Shown piece after piece: positions 51,338-59,409 of a stretch of 59,409 nucleotides of DNA (position 1 is its first letter; each line of letters opens with the position of its first letter). A program made the position numbers and the translations under genes. The stretch is from Alphaproteobacteria bacterium (GTDB lineage: Bacteria > Pseudomonadota > Alphaproteobacteria > UBA9219 > RGZA01). The stretch covers positions 1 through 59,409 of the forward strand of contig JANRLI010000019.1 in assembly GCA_033762625.1 (NCBI GenBank), given 5' to 3'. A model generated the notes under the pieces. The model saw only the letters and a program-made list of their open reading frames with translations. It was not told the origin of the DNA and ran no database searches.

Positions 51338-52638
51338 CCCAGACACATATGGCTATGTTCGCCAAGAGCCACGGTGAATGAACGCTCCGGCACAAATTCG
51401 TGTGTGCTGCGTTTGAATGTCATGAACCCGTTGGTGCATGATGCGATATAATGGATCCCATCGGGGTGGAATGCCAATCCTTGCGGCTTTTTATACGCAT
51501 TGAATGCAGTGGGTGCGGACTTCTTCATCTCTTGCGGTGTGCTCAATGCCCCGTATGACATCGCGCTCTCACGTGTATTGGCCAAGATGAATTGTTGATG
51601 TGTATCATCCACTACCACGGTCGTTCCTGTTCCTCTAAGACGATGCTGGCTGAACATCTCCGTTGTACATATCTTATTTTCCGTGCCTTCCGCATAAACA
51701 GGGTTTTGCATTTCATCGCCTCTGCGCATCAGAAATGGCGGAAGGCGCGTTAAAAAAACCTGCCCCGTTGATGATGGTGCTAAGTGCCCCTGCGGGCCGT
51801 TGCGGTCACTGCTTTGGCGGTCGATCAATGTTTTGTTGTCCAAGCTGATGGCGCTGACACTGCCAGGATAAAACGTCATGGGCTTTGCCTGACCATCGGG
51901 TGCACGTAGCCTTATCTCGTTTTGCTGCGCCAGATGCTTATACGGACCGGAAGAATAGTTCGAGCCATAATGCCCGACATATAACGTCTTTTTATCAGGG
52001 GTCAGGGCCAATTCATGCGCCTGAAACCCGTATGAATTGATCTGTTCGATCTTCTTCAATGTGGTTGCATCATATACATCCACGCGGTCATATGCACCTT
52101 CGCGCTGGATGTTGACAGTGATGGCAACTTGTCCGTCATTCATCCACGGGATCATGTGCCCGCCGAATAATGTGCCGCTTTCAGGGAATACAACACTGGC
52201 AGGTTGTAATGTTTCTGTGTCCAGCGCATAAAAATATCCGGGATTGCCGCGCGTCAGACATAAAATAGTTGTGCCGCTAAACATTGCATTGTGCAGTGAC
52301 CCGGGCACAAAAACGCGGCGAATGCGTTTACCGTCTTCATCGGCAACGGTAAGCAGTGTGCGTTGGGTTTTATAGTCACTTTCCGGGATTTGCGCGAAGG
52401 GAATGGCTTGAATTGATTCTCCGGCAGCCAATCCATTATTCATGGGAAGGGGCGTTGGCGACAAATCATCCATGTAAGGCGATGTCACACAATACCGGAT
52501 GGGTTGCCCTGCCTTCGCGTATGCAACATTATTGCCGGCGGCAAGAAACACAGCGCTTGCAGCCATAAATTGTCGGCGTGATATCGTAAAGCCAGCTTTG
52601 AATCCCATCATTCGAAAATCATATAAAAACCTTAACAT
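51334..52638 (-). CDS. Tat-exported beta-propeller protein (DUF1513-like)
   Basis: The 434-residue protein has a twin-arginine signal (SRRQFMAASAVFLAAG, arginines near residues 21-22). The body resembles DUF1513/YVTN-like propellers: SGTLFGGHMIPWMNDGQVAI, then VDVYDATTLKKIEQINSYGF, AHELALTPDKKTLYVGHYGS and GLAFHPDGIHYIASCTNGF. The role is unknown; it may bind a cofactor or assemble with the neighbouring haem proteins in the periplasm, which the Tat signal would allow. ATG 52638 is used, with ATG 52611 or 52608 as alternatives, since no strong ribosome site marks the start. Confidence 0.75.
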   Translation of the reverse strand: MLRFLYDFRMMGFKAGFTISRRQFMAASAVFLAAGNNVAYAKAGQPIRYCVTSPYMDDLSPTPLPMNNGLAAGESIQAIPFAQIPESDYKTQRTLLTVADEDGKRIRRVFVPGSLHNAMFSGTTILCLTRGNPGYFYALDTETLQPASVVFPESGTLFGGHMIPWMNDGQVAITVNIQREGAYDRVDVYDATTLKKIEQINSYGFQAHELALTPDKKTLYVGHYGSNYSSGPYKHLAQQNEIRLRAPDGQAKPMTFYPGSVSAISLDNKTLIDRQSSDRNGPQGHLAPSSTGQVFLTRLPPFLMRRGDEMQNPVYAEGTENKICTTEMFSQHRLRGTGTTVVVDDTHQQFILANTRESAMSYGALSTPQEMKKSAPTAFNAYKKPQGLAFHPDGIHYIASCTNGFMTFKRSTHEFVPERSFTVALGEHSHMCLG

Positions 52639-52686
52639 TTAGTCAAAGCTGGGTATGATACGAATACAGAGTATGAAAGGCTTTTG

Positions 52687-54354
52687 ATGACTTATCCTGC
52701 CGGCGTCAACTGGAACGCCCCGTTACCCGAATATCCCGCCCATGAAATGCTGATCAAGGCATCGGCACGTTTTCCGCGCCGCATCGCGCTGGATTTTTTT
52801 GATAAAGTCACGACCTATGCACAACTTGAAAGTCAGGTGGAGCATGCCGCCAAAGGCTTGCAGGAACTGGGTGTGAAAAAAGGAACGCGCGTCGGGTTGC
52901 TGCTTCCGAATACGCCATACTCGGTGATTTTCTATTATGCGATTTTAATGGCGGGCGGGGTAGTTGTGAATCTCAATCCGCTTTATGCTGCGCGTGAACT
53001 TGAACATTTGATTGCAGATAGCGAAATGGAAATTGCCATTACGCTGGATTTAAAAATTACCTATGAAAAAATTGGCAAGATGGTTGGCAAGACTGCGTTA
53101 AAGCGCCTCGTCGTGTGCAAGCTATCCGATGCCTTGCCGCCGGTGAAAGGTTTTCTATTTGGTCTTTTGAAGAAAGGCGAATGCTCCTTCATTCCGCGTG
53201 ATAATTATCATGTGACCTATGACGCGCTCATGAATAATGACGGAATGCCGCAAGCGGTCGCAATTGACGCGCATAATGATGTCGCGGTGCTGCAATATAC
53301 GGGCGGAACCACGGGTATCCCAAAGGCCGCGATGCTAACACACGGTAATCTTACCGTGAATGCGCAGCAATCACGCCTGTGGTTCACCATGGCCAAGGAG
53401 GGGGAGGAAGTTTTACTAGGCGTGCTGCCATTCTTCCATGTCTTTGCCATGACGGTTGCAATGAATTTGGGAATTCTGATTGGCGCCACGATTGTCGTTG
53501 TGCCGCGTTTTGAATTAAAGCAGGTCGTCCATTTAATTCACCGCAAGAAACCCACATTGTTTCCTGCGGTACCCACCATTTATGCGGCGATCAGTAATTT
53601 CCGCCGCTTGGGCGATTATGATATTTCATCAGTCAAATATTGTATCTCCGGCGGCGCGGGGCTGCCGATTGACATCAAGCGCGCCTTTGAAGCCGTCACG
53701 GGATGTGTTGTGGCAGAAGGATACGGTCTGACCGAAAGCTCACCCGTTGCTACATGCAACCCGCTGGAAGGAATAAACAAGGCTGGTTCAATCGGTCTGC
53801 CATTACCCGGCACGCGTATTGAAATCGTTAGCCTTGAAGATAAAAAAACCGTATTGCCCATGGGGGAACGCGGCGAGGTTTGCATTCTTGGTCCGCAGGT
53901 TATGAAGGCTTATTGGAAGAATGAAGCTGAAACCGCAGATACGCTCATCCCCACAGATAAAGGCATGCGCCTTCACACCGGCGATGTGGGCTATATCGAC
54001 GAAGATGGATATATTTTTATCGTTGATCGCATCAAGGATATGATTTTATGCGGCGGTTATAATGTGTATCCCCGCAATGTGGAGGAGGCGATTTATCTGC
54101 ATGCATCGGTTGCCGAATGCGTTGTTGCAGGGTTGCCCGACCCTTACCGTGGTCAGACTGTAAAAGCATACATTGCCTTGAAACCCGGAACCAGCTTAAC
54201 GCGTGATGAGTTGATGGCGTTTTTATCCGATAAGCTGTCACCCATTGAAATGCCAAAGCTAATTGAATTCCGCGACAGCCTGCCAAAAACCATGATCGGA
54301 AAATTATCGCGCAAAGCATTGCTGGATGAAGAGAAGCAGAAAAAAACCGGATAA
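52687..54354 (+). CDS. Long-chain fatty acid--CoA ligase (AMP-forming)
   Basis: The 555-residue ANL-superfamily enzyme activates fatty acids to acyl-CoA through acyl-adenylate. The P-loop is YTGGTTGIPKAAMLTHGN. The adenine motif is YGLTESSP, and the hinge region is VDRIKDMILCGGYNVYP. The catalytic lysine lies near the C-terminus (PKTMIGKLSRKAL). ATG 52687 follows GAAAGG. It is divergent from the propeller gene and eight bases upstream of the radical SAM gene, so it may supply an acyl group to that cluster or act in general beta-oxidation. Confidence 0.9.
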   Translation: MTYPAGVNWNAPLPEYPAHEMLIKASARFPRRIALDFFDKVTTYAQLESQVEHAAKGLQELGVKKGTRVGLLLPNTPYSVIFYYAILMAGGVVVNLNPLYAARELEHLIADSEMEIAITLDLKITYEKIGKMVGKTALKRLVVCKLSDALPPVKGFLFGLLKKGECSFIPRDNYHVTYDALMNNDGMPQAVAIDAHNDVAVLQYTGGTTGIPKAAMLTHGNLTVNAQQSRLWFTMAKEGEEVLLGVLPFFHVFAMTVAMNLGILIGATIVVVPRFELKQVVHLIHRKKPTLFPAVPTIYAAISNFRRLGDYDISSVKYCISGGAGLPIDIKRAFEAVTGCVVAEGYGLTESSPVATCNPLEGINKAGSIGLPLPGTRIEIVSLEDKKTVLPMGERGEVCILGPQVMKAYWKNEAETADTLIPTDKGMRLHTGDVGYIDEDGYIFIVDRIKDMILCGGYNVYPRNVEEAIYLHASVAECVVAGLPDPYRGQTVKAYIALKPGTSLTRDELMAFLSDKLSPIEMPKLIEFRDSLPKTMIGKLSRKALLDEEKQKKTG

Positions 54355-54362
54355 GGTGTGCC

Positions 54363-55367
54363 ATGCTGAAACTGCCTACGCTTGATGGGTTGAAAATCAA
54401 AAAAGCCAAGCATGCGTTGCAGCCGGGTGAAACCGGCATTGACCTTCATGCGTTGACCACTGCGCCGTTCCAGGCGAAAACCAAACGTGCGCCAAATTTT
54501 GCACCCGGCGCAATCACCACCAATGAAGTGTGTAATCTTTCCTGCGTCATGTGCCATTTCAACGGCCCTAATGCCGTAAAAAAGGGGAAATTGCTAAAAC
54601 CTGAACTCGTTCGAAAAGCGATGGATGAATATCCGGCTGGTTCGCATATCTATCTCGCATCCACCGGCGAGTTTTTCCTTGATCCCAATTCGCTTGACCA
54701 TTTGCGCTATGCCATTTCGCGTGGTCTTAAACCACAGGTGTTAAGCCACGGGCAATTTTATACACCAAAACTAATTGATGAGTTGCTGGCAATTGGCCTG
54801 CGTTCCTTCCGCATCAGCTGCGATGCGATTGATGCCAGCCACTATGAACGTATCCGCCGCGGCGGAAAGTTTCAGGTTATTCTCGATGCGCTGGCATATA
54901 TCAACACGCGCCGCGCTGAATTTCCTGATCTTGATATTGAAATTGGCTGTACGCTATTTAAAACAAATTTCCATCTGCAACCGGAATACGAAGCATTCTG
55001 GCGTGAACACGGTGTAGACAAAGTGCATTTCAATGCCGAGTACTTTGATACCTTCCGTTACCGCAATTTGCTGGCCACCCCAAAAAAGCGTGTCGATTGC
55101 GCCATTCAGACCTATGTGTTGCCATCGGGCAAGGTTGCGCCATGTTGCGCGATGATTGTCTATGCCCATGACCACGATGTGAGCTGGCTCCCTGATTTAG
55201 AAACCCATACGCTGAAAGAATCCTACGATAAGCTGTGTGATATGTATGATGACCCCAAAAGCGAGCTTTCAAAGTTATGCGCAAAATGCGATTGGTGGAT
55301 CATGTTTGATCAGGATCCCGCAGGAAACAGCCCATATTTCCGCACCGCCATATTGAAAAAGAGGTAA
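54363..55367 (+). CDS. Radical SAM protein with SPASM-like C-terminal cysteines
   Basis: The 334-residue protein has the radical SAM cluster CNLSCVMC (Cys57, Cys61, Cys64). Further motifs are STGEFFLDPNSLDHL, FRISCDAIDASHYERIRRGG and a C-terminal auxiliary cysteine region, VDCAIQTYVLPSGKVAPCCA plus LCAKCDWW. The layout is typical of radical SAM/SPASM proteins that modify peptides or sugars. The substrate is unknown and no precursor peptide was found. It is packed between the acyl-CoA ligase and an FkbM methyltransferase, with one base to the latter, so it is probably one pathway. Confidence 0.85.
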   Translation: MLKLPTLDGLKIKKAKHALQPGETGIDLHALTTAPFQAKTKRAPNFAPGAITTNEVCNLSCVMCHFNGPNAVKKGKLLKPELVRKAMDEYPAGSHIYLASTGEFFLDPNSLDHLRYAISRGLKPQVLSHGQFYTPKLIDELLAIGLRSFRISCDAIDASHYERIRRGGKFQVILDALAYINTRRAEFPDLDIEIGCTLFKTNFHLQPEYEAFWREHGVDKVHFNAEYFDTFRYRNLLATPKKRVDCAIQTYVLPSGKVAPCCAMIVYAHDHDVSWLPDLETHTLKESYDKLCDMYDDPKSELSKLCAKCDWWIMFDQDPAGNSPYFRTAILKKR

Positions 55368-55368
55368 C

Positions 55369-56394
55369 ATGGCAACCCGAGACATCGTTTACAACCCTGT
55401 ATTGCCTTACAGTTTTCGCAATATTGGTAATTTTGGCCTTCCGGATTTCATGTTTCTGGATATAGGGGCGAGTGGAGGGGTGGAACAACACTGGCTATCC
55501 CTGGGCGATAAATTTAATGCGATAGGGTTTGATGTGATTGTGGAAGAAGTCGCACGTCTTAATTCGATCAATCAAAATCCGCGTATCAAGTATGAGAATT
55601 ATTTTGTCGGTTTTGAAGGCTATGAAGAACTGCTTTCCCAAAAGCTGTTCGCTGACCCCATCGCATCGCGCACCAACGATCCACAAAAACGCACCAGCTA
55701 TGAGCGGGCATGGAAGGCGATGAATATCAACTACACCGACACCTATTTTAACAACAATCAGAAAACAACGCTGACTGATAAACGGATATCGATTGATGCC
55801 TATGTTGAACAGCATGGCATCAAAGATGTGGATTTTATCAAAATCGATACCGATGGGCATGATTACGAAGTGCTGCTGGGCGCTGAAAAAACGCTCAAAA
55901 GCAGCGTGCTGGGCGCATCAATCGAGGTGCCGTTTCATGGCCCCGCGCACCCGCATGCCAACGTCTTTTGCAACATTGACCGCTTCATGCGGGATTTAGG
56001 TTTTTCATTATATGTGCTGGATAGTTATCCGTGCAGCAAAGGCGCACTGCCTGCGCAATTTACCTATAAGCTTCCGGCGCAAACCATCAAAGGACAAATC
56101 CAGTGGGGGGATGCAATCTATTTCCGTGATGGCGGCGATATAACCTATTCGGATAAATGGAAATTTGATTTTGACCGAACGCGCCTTCACAAACTGTGCT
56201 GCCTTTTTGAAATTGCAGGGCTGGGTGATTGCGCAGCAGAAGTTCTGCTTCATTTGCGTGATACAACGGAATTCAAATATGAATACAATGCGATGCTCGA
56301 TTTATTGACGCGCGGCTTTGCGCAAAGCTTGCTCAGCTATGATAACTACATCAAAGCATTCGATACAGACCCAACCCGTCTTTATCCGAAGTAA
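55369..56394 (+). CDS. FkbM-family methyltransferase
   Basis: The 341-residue protein has the SAM-binding start FMFLDIGASGGVEQHW. The FkbM core follows: ISIDAYVEQHGIKDVDFIKI, TDGHDYEVLLGAEKTL and LGASIEVPFHG. FkbM enzymes O-methylate sugars or polyketides and are frequent in surface polysaccharide clusters. A C-terminal extension of about 85 residues, with LCCLFEIAGLGDCAAEVLLH, is of unknown role. The start lies one base after the radical SAM stop. Confidence 0.85.
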   Translation: MATRDIVYNPVLPYSFRNIGNFGLPDFMFLDIGASGGVEQHWLSLGDKFNAIGFDVIVEEVARLNSINQNPRIKYENYFVGFEGYEELLSQKLFADPIASRTNDPQKRTSYERAWKAMNINYTDTYFNNNQKTTLTDKRISIDAYVEQHGIKDVDFIKIDTDGHDYEVLLGAEKTLKSSVLGASIEVPFHGPAHPHANVFCNIDRFMRDLGFSLYVLDSYPCSKGALPAQFTYKLPAQTIKGQIQWGDAIYFRDGGDITYSDKWKFDFDRTRLHKLCCLFEIAGLGDCAAEVLLHLRDTTEFKYEYNAMLDLLTRGFAQSLLSYDNYIKAFDTDPTRLYPK

Positions 56395-56418
56395 GGCCAA
56401 GGCGCGCGTAAAAACGGA

Positions 56419-56468
56419 AAAATGGTCTTGATTCCAAGCGAATAGCGCATTCAAGACTCTTCCATTTT
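56419..56468 (+). terminator. Probable hairpin terminator after the FkbM gene
   Basis: GTCTTGA (56425-56431) pairs perfectly with TCAAGAC (56451-56457) over a 19-base loop. AAAATG (56419-56424) can pair with CATTTT (56463-56468) beyond a five-base bulge. The T-rich tail is short, so termination may be weak. It sits 25 bases after the stop codon. Confidence 0.45.
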
Positions 56469-56483
56469 GTTCCTGCGATTTGC

Positions 56484-56489
56484 TATAGT
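56484..56489 (+). promoter_or_regulatory. Candidate -10 box for the SNase-like gene
   Basis: TATAGT at 56484-56489, in the context TGCTATAGT (extended -10-like), is the best -10 candidate before ATG 56567. The -35 region is poor, so the call rests on the -10 alone. A leader of about 70 bases would follow. Confidence 0.35.
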
Positions 56490-56566
56490 GTCCGTTAATG
56501 ATTTGGGGCATTCCTGAATCGTTAAGTTTTTGTGCAAATTTTTTCGCCAGTTTTGGAACAATTTTC

Positions 56567-58480
56567 ATGCGCGTTTTGGCAGTCACTTTCGCAGCTTTGC
56601 TAAGCCTATCCACGGCTCATGCATTCGCAAAAAGTGATGTTATGCCCGCACCGCACAAAGCACCCCGCGAACCCGTTCAACAAGTTACGCTTTACGAAGC
56701 CGCTCCTGATTATACGCCGCCCCCCAAACCAACAGGTTCGCTTAGCAATGCAATAAAGGTTGCCGCAAAGACAGCACTCTCAACCGATCCCAATGCGTCG
56801 AAACCAAGCAAGCAATCTGCCAAGGAAATGGCCAAGGAAAGCATTGCCAAGGCAAACGCCAAGCAATTGGCCAAGCAAAGTACGGTGGCCAAGGAACCTA
56901 AAGAATTTGAAGGTGTTGCCAAGGCTTTGGACGGTGAGCGCCTGATGATTGGCGAAAAGGAAATTCGCCTGTTTGGTATCGTAACCCCTGGGATTTCATC
57001 GAATTATGGACCTCAAGCCCGCCAGAAGCTTGATGCGATTATCAAGGGCGCCGTGCTCTGCAAAGTAACCGACAAGGATAAGGATGGTCGCCCCATCGCA
57101 TTCTGCGGAACCGTAGATACGCCTGATTTATCCTACGAAATGCTCCGCCAAGGTTGGGCAATGGTTGACAGAAAAGCATTGAAAAACAATTCACTCGCCG
57201 AAGTTTATGAGAAAGTGGAACAAGAAGCGCAATCGTTGAACAAAGGGTTGTTTGCTCCCATGCCGATGGTGAATTCGGTTCCGCTCAGCAACCCTTCCAA
57301 CACCGTAACCGTTCCGCTTGTTGCCCCGACAACTGCGCAGGCGGTCCAAGCGGCAGCACAACAATCTGCGGCAACTAACGCCCAGCCTACAGCCCAGCCC
57401 ATTACAGCCATGGGTGCAAAAGTTGAAACCATCAAGGGCGGCTCGCGCCCGGCAGAAAGAGACCCTGTTGCACGGGGCGAAGAACCACGCACTGCACTTT
57501 CATTGATTGTGCCTGAAACCAGTGTAGCGACACCTGCGCCTAAGCAAGCCGAAACAGCAACAGCTCAAGCTGCGCCGCAACCTGCTGCACAACCGGCAAC
57601 CAAACCTGCCCAACCTCAACCGGCTGCAGTAGCGCCGAATGCTGCTGCAGCAAATGCATCAGCGCAAGGCGGCTTCTTCGAACGCTATCAAGGCATTATT
57701 GGCGGTCTGTTGTGGATTTTCGGCGCGCTTGCATTTGGCGCCGCTGCGGTTATTCGTGACCGGATGCAGCTTGCAGAAAAGCGCAGAGCGCTTGCGGCCG
57801 CACTTAATGGCGAGCTGACATCCGCGCGTCATATTTGCCGCACGCGTGCCCGTGAACTAATGCGCCAGCGCCGACTTGGTGAAGCAGAAAACCAGCCGCG
57901 CCCATCGCAACTTTGGCCGCGCATTCGCGCCGTTGTGTATCAGGCGCATGTGGGTTCAATCGGCTTGCTCGGTTCCGATTTGGCGCGCCGTGTGGCATCC
58001 GTTTATGGCCAATGTGCCGATTATGCTGCTTACTACCAGCAAACCGCGATGCAACGCCTTCCATCTGCCACAGCGGTCAGTGAAACCCTGTCAACCTTGG
58101 CTGACCATATTGATAATATACTTGATGGCCTTGCGCAGATTGAATATACGGGTCGCCCATTTGTTGCCGAAATCATTGAAGATGCAATTCCAACCGATGA
58201 TGGCAGCGATCAGCAACCAGAACCAACCGCAGAGCAACAACAGCACACCCGCAATTCGGTGAATGAAGAAGCTCAGATAATCAAGGAACGCTTTGAACGC
58301 ATGGCTCAATCCATGGTTGGCATGCTGGGCCGCAAGCGTGAGGCCGCTATTGATCCATCCGTTGCGCCTGTAGCTGAAACCGCGGTTGCACAAGCAACGC
58401 CGGAACCTGCGAGCGATATCGCAACGGAAGACGCGCCAGAAGCGTCAAGCGAAGAAACAAAGCCATCGCAGGCCGCTTGA
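56567..58480 (+). CDS. Secreted, membrane-anchored protein with degenerate staphylococcal-nuclease domain
   Basis: The 637-residue protein starts at ATG 56567, which gives a clean signal peptide (MRVLAVTFAALLSLSTAHAF); an upstream ATG at 56498 would bury it. An Ala/Lys/Ser-rich linker precedes a SNase-like domain (about residues 115-225: EIRLFGIVTPG to YEMLRQGWAMV). A long Ala/Gln/Pro/Thr stretch follows, then a membrane segment near 378-398 (GIIGGLLWIFGALAFGAAAV) and a helical C-terminal domain. In true SNases the R-x-x-x-x-D-x-P-E pattern supplies Asp40 and Glu43; here they are Val139 and Gly142, so nuclease activity is unlikely. Only Arg134 and a GRPIA arginine remain. Confidence 0.78.
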   Translation: MRVLAVTFAALLSLSTAHAFAKSDVMPAPHKAPREPVQQVTLYEAAPDYTPPPKPTGSLSNAIKVAAKTALSTDPNASKPSKQSAKEMAKESIAKANAKQLAKQSTVAKEPKEFEGVAKALDGERLMIGEKEIRLFGIVTPGISSNYGPQARQKLDAIIKGAVLCKVTDKDKDGRPIAFCGTVDTPDLSYEMLRQGWAMVDRKALKNNSLAEVYEKVEQEAQSLNKGLFAPMPMVNSVPLSNPSNTVTVPLVAPTTAQAVQAAAQQSAATNAQPTAQPITAMGAKVETIKGGSRPAERDPVARGEEPRTALSLIVPETSVATPAPKQAETATAQAAPQPAAQPATKPAQPQPAAVAPNAAAANASAQGGFFERYQGIIGGLLWIFGALAFGAAAVIRDRMQLAEKRRALAAALNGELTSARHICRTRARELMRQRRLGEAENQPRPSQLWPRIRAVVYQAHVGSIGLLGSDLARRVASVYGQCADYAAYYQQTAMQRLPSATAVSETLSTLADHIDNILDGLAQIEYTGRPFVAEIIEDAIPTDDGSDQQPEPTAEQQQHTRNSVNEEAQIIKERFERMAQSMVGMLGRKREAAIDPSVAPVAETAVAQATPEPASDIATEDAPEASSEETKPSQAA

Positions 58481-58504
58481 AAAATCCAAATTTTAAATTA
58501 AAAT

Positions 58505-58541
58505 AATGATGCTACACGCGGCAATATTCGACCGCATCATT
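58505..58541. terminator. Probable bidirectional terminator between the SNase-like gene and tRNA-Leu
   Basis: AATGATGC (58505-58512) and GCATCATT (58534-58541) are perfect eight-base arms around 21 bases. Read on the minus strand, the hairpin is followed by a T/A-rich tract (ATTTTAATTTAAAATTT), a reasonable end for the tRNA transcript. On the plus strand the tail TCTTGTT is weaker. Confidence 0.5.
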
Positions 58542-58591
58542 CTTGTTGCGAGTGTTGTCGGATAACTTCTTCAGCATGTCTGGGTATTAAA

Positions 58592-58678
58592 TGGTGCGGT
58601 CGAAAAGACTCGAACTTTCACAGGTTGCCCTACAGCGACCTCAACGCTGCGCGTCTACCAAGTCCGCCACGACCGCAC
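58592..58678 (-). tRNA. tRNA-Leu (anticodon GAG)
   Basis: The 87-base minus-strand gene folds as a class II tRNA. The acceptor stem GTGCGGT pairs with ACCGCAC, followed by an encoded CCA. The D loop contains TTGGTAGACGC. The anticodon stem CAGCG/CGCTG encloses TTGAGGT, giving GAG. A long variable arm and the T arm AAGTTCGAGTCTTT complete it. It reads CUC and CUU leucine codons. Confidence 0.93.
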
Positions 58679-58733
58679 TTTATAGGTAGGGGGGTAATAA
58701 AAGGTTTTTTGCCGATAAACGCAAGCCCTTTTA

Positions 58734-59405
58734 TTAGATATTCAAAACCATTATGTGATCAAGAACCAAGCCCAAACGCTGTCCGCCCGTATATTGTGGG
58801 GAACCATGCCATAAATGCTTGGGGCGCTGTTGGGAAATAAACACCATATCGCCTGGGCGTGCACAAACCGTGGGAACATCCCCCAGTAAAATTTCTTCAC
58901 GGCGCGTCGCCCTGCGCAGGCGCAAATATTGGATATGGGCTTTATTCCCCGCATCGTTGTGCCATGCTTCATCGGATTTGCGTTGGGCTACACGCAATTG
59001 CTTTCTGCTTTGGTGTCCACTTTGTTGAACAACTGCTGGCGGTGTGGGTATAGGAAATTCTGCCTCGGCAATGCGTATGGCTTCCTCATATTTTGGTGTG
59101 CCGCGCCGGCACGCATCTTTCAGTTTTTTCTCTTCGATAATTTTTGTGCCTGCTCCAATTAATGTAATCACGGTGCGCCATTGAACAGGAGCATCCGGCA
59201 CGGGGTCTCCGTTGAAATCGGCGTGGTATCCAAAAAACGGACTAAAACTTCCATCATAGATGCTGCGCGTTGAACAATATGTGGTGGGCAGGGTGGGGTT
59301 TGCTTTTGCGGCGATTTCGCGCAGGGCTGAAAACCATGATCTCACCTCATCATAGCCGGATGTTCCAGCCAGAGCTGCATCAGAAGCGGTGATTTCTGCA
59401 ATCAT
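58734..59405 (-). CDS. Uncharacterised protein at window edge (DUF1826-like at most)
   Basis: The visible 223 residues begin at an ATG at 59405, but the frame is open to the window edge, so the true start may lie outside. No signal or membrane segment is seen. Conserved-looking parts are GYHADFNGDPVPDAPVQWRT, VITLIGAGTKIIEE, PGDMVFISQQRPKHLWHG and QRLGLVLDHI. The spacing of His/Asp and a late His, with a GDMVF turn, recalls DUF1826 or 2-oxoglutarate-oxygenase-like barrels, but I cannot assign a family firmly. It ends 55 bases from the tRNA, which is on the same strand. Confidence 0.6.
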   Translation of the reverse strand: MIAEITASDAALAGTSGYDEVRSWFSALREIAAKANPTLPTTYCSTRSIYDGSFSPFFGYHADFNGDPVPDAPVQWRTVITLIGAGTKIIEEKKLKDACRRGTPKYEEAIRIAEAEFPIPTPPAVVQQSGHQSRKQLRVAQRKSDEAWHNDAGNKAHIQYLRLRRATRREEILLGDVPTVCARPGDMVFISQQRPKHLWHGSPQYTGGQRLGLVLDHIMVLNI

Positions 59406-59409
59406 TGTG

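Overview
The window is a chromosomal segment from an alphaproteobacterium, probably an uncultured or little-studied lineage with moderate GC. Four things point there: a minimal HprK/RapZ/EIIA/HPr/EI cascade without sugar permeases; a DivL-type pseudo-histidine kinase upstream of tsaE-amgK-murU-addB-addA-trxA; a DUF2336 protein; and AddAB rather than RecBCD. I cannot name the genus. A Micavibrionales or Rhodospirillales-like lineage is only a guess.

Layout. 1-123: tail of a gene with a flagellar axial-protein C-terminus. 146-3921: regulatory phosphotransferase operon hprK-rapZ-manX-ptsH-ptsI with overlapping or closely spaced genes. 4048-16880: ahcY, divL, tsaE, amgK, murU, addB, addA, trxA. 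On the minus strand, 16887-21845 holds a conserved hypothetical gene, then the trpB-trpA-accD-folC operon. From 22073 on the plus strand comes a stress and chaperone block, hrcA-grpE-tas-dnaK-(terminator)-dnaJ, followed by dapB. 29036-37323 holds mixed housekeeping genes on both strands: a truncated alkyltransferase remnant, nth, bactofilin, adenosine kinase, a single-module Clp-like AAA ATPase, apt with a peptide-binding protein, DUF2336 and uppP.

The accessory region begins after a strong terminator at 37337-37373. It is dominated by one 10.1-kb gene (37510-47649, 3379 aa). Its N-terminus resembles a pilin or pseudopilin: a hydrophobic segment, then a DPWG motif typical of GspG/PilV-like heads. 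Its body is a phage-tail-fibre-like shaft with GGTG repeats, VGIGT repeats, nine copies of a KGFLPPRM module, two C1q-like domains and Cys-rich inserts. Its C-terminus is a Peptidase_S74 intramolecular chaperone with an intact Ser-x4-Lys pair. Directly downstream are a secreted glycine-rich protein that recalls detachable tail-fibre tip adhesins (T2/S16 gp38 type) and a small secreted Cys-containing protein. No other phage genes are present, so I read this as a host-encoded, pilus- or pseudopilus-tethered fibre with a possible separate tip. It is the best candidate here for an undescribed system. Inside the gene a module pair of about 1.54 kb is duplicated in tandem, with conserved flanks and diverged inserts, which suggests diversification of binding domains.

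The rest (49335-59405) holds two tandem periplasmic cytochrome P460-like proteins, a convergent Tat-exported beta-propeller protein, an acyl-CoA ligase/radical SAM/FkbM methyltransferase cluster, a membrane-anchored protein with an apparently inactive staphylococcal-nuclease fold, tRNA-Leu(GAG), and an uncharacterised gene at the edge. No CRISPR array, rRNA or insertion sequence was seen. No intergenic gap exceeds about 230 bases.
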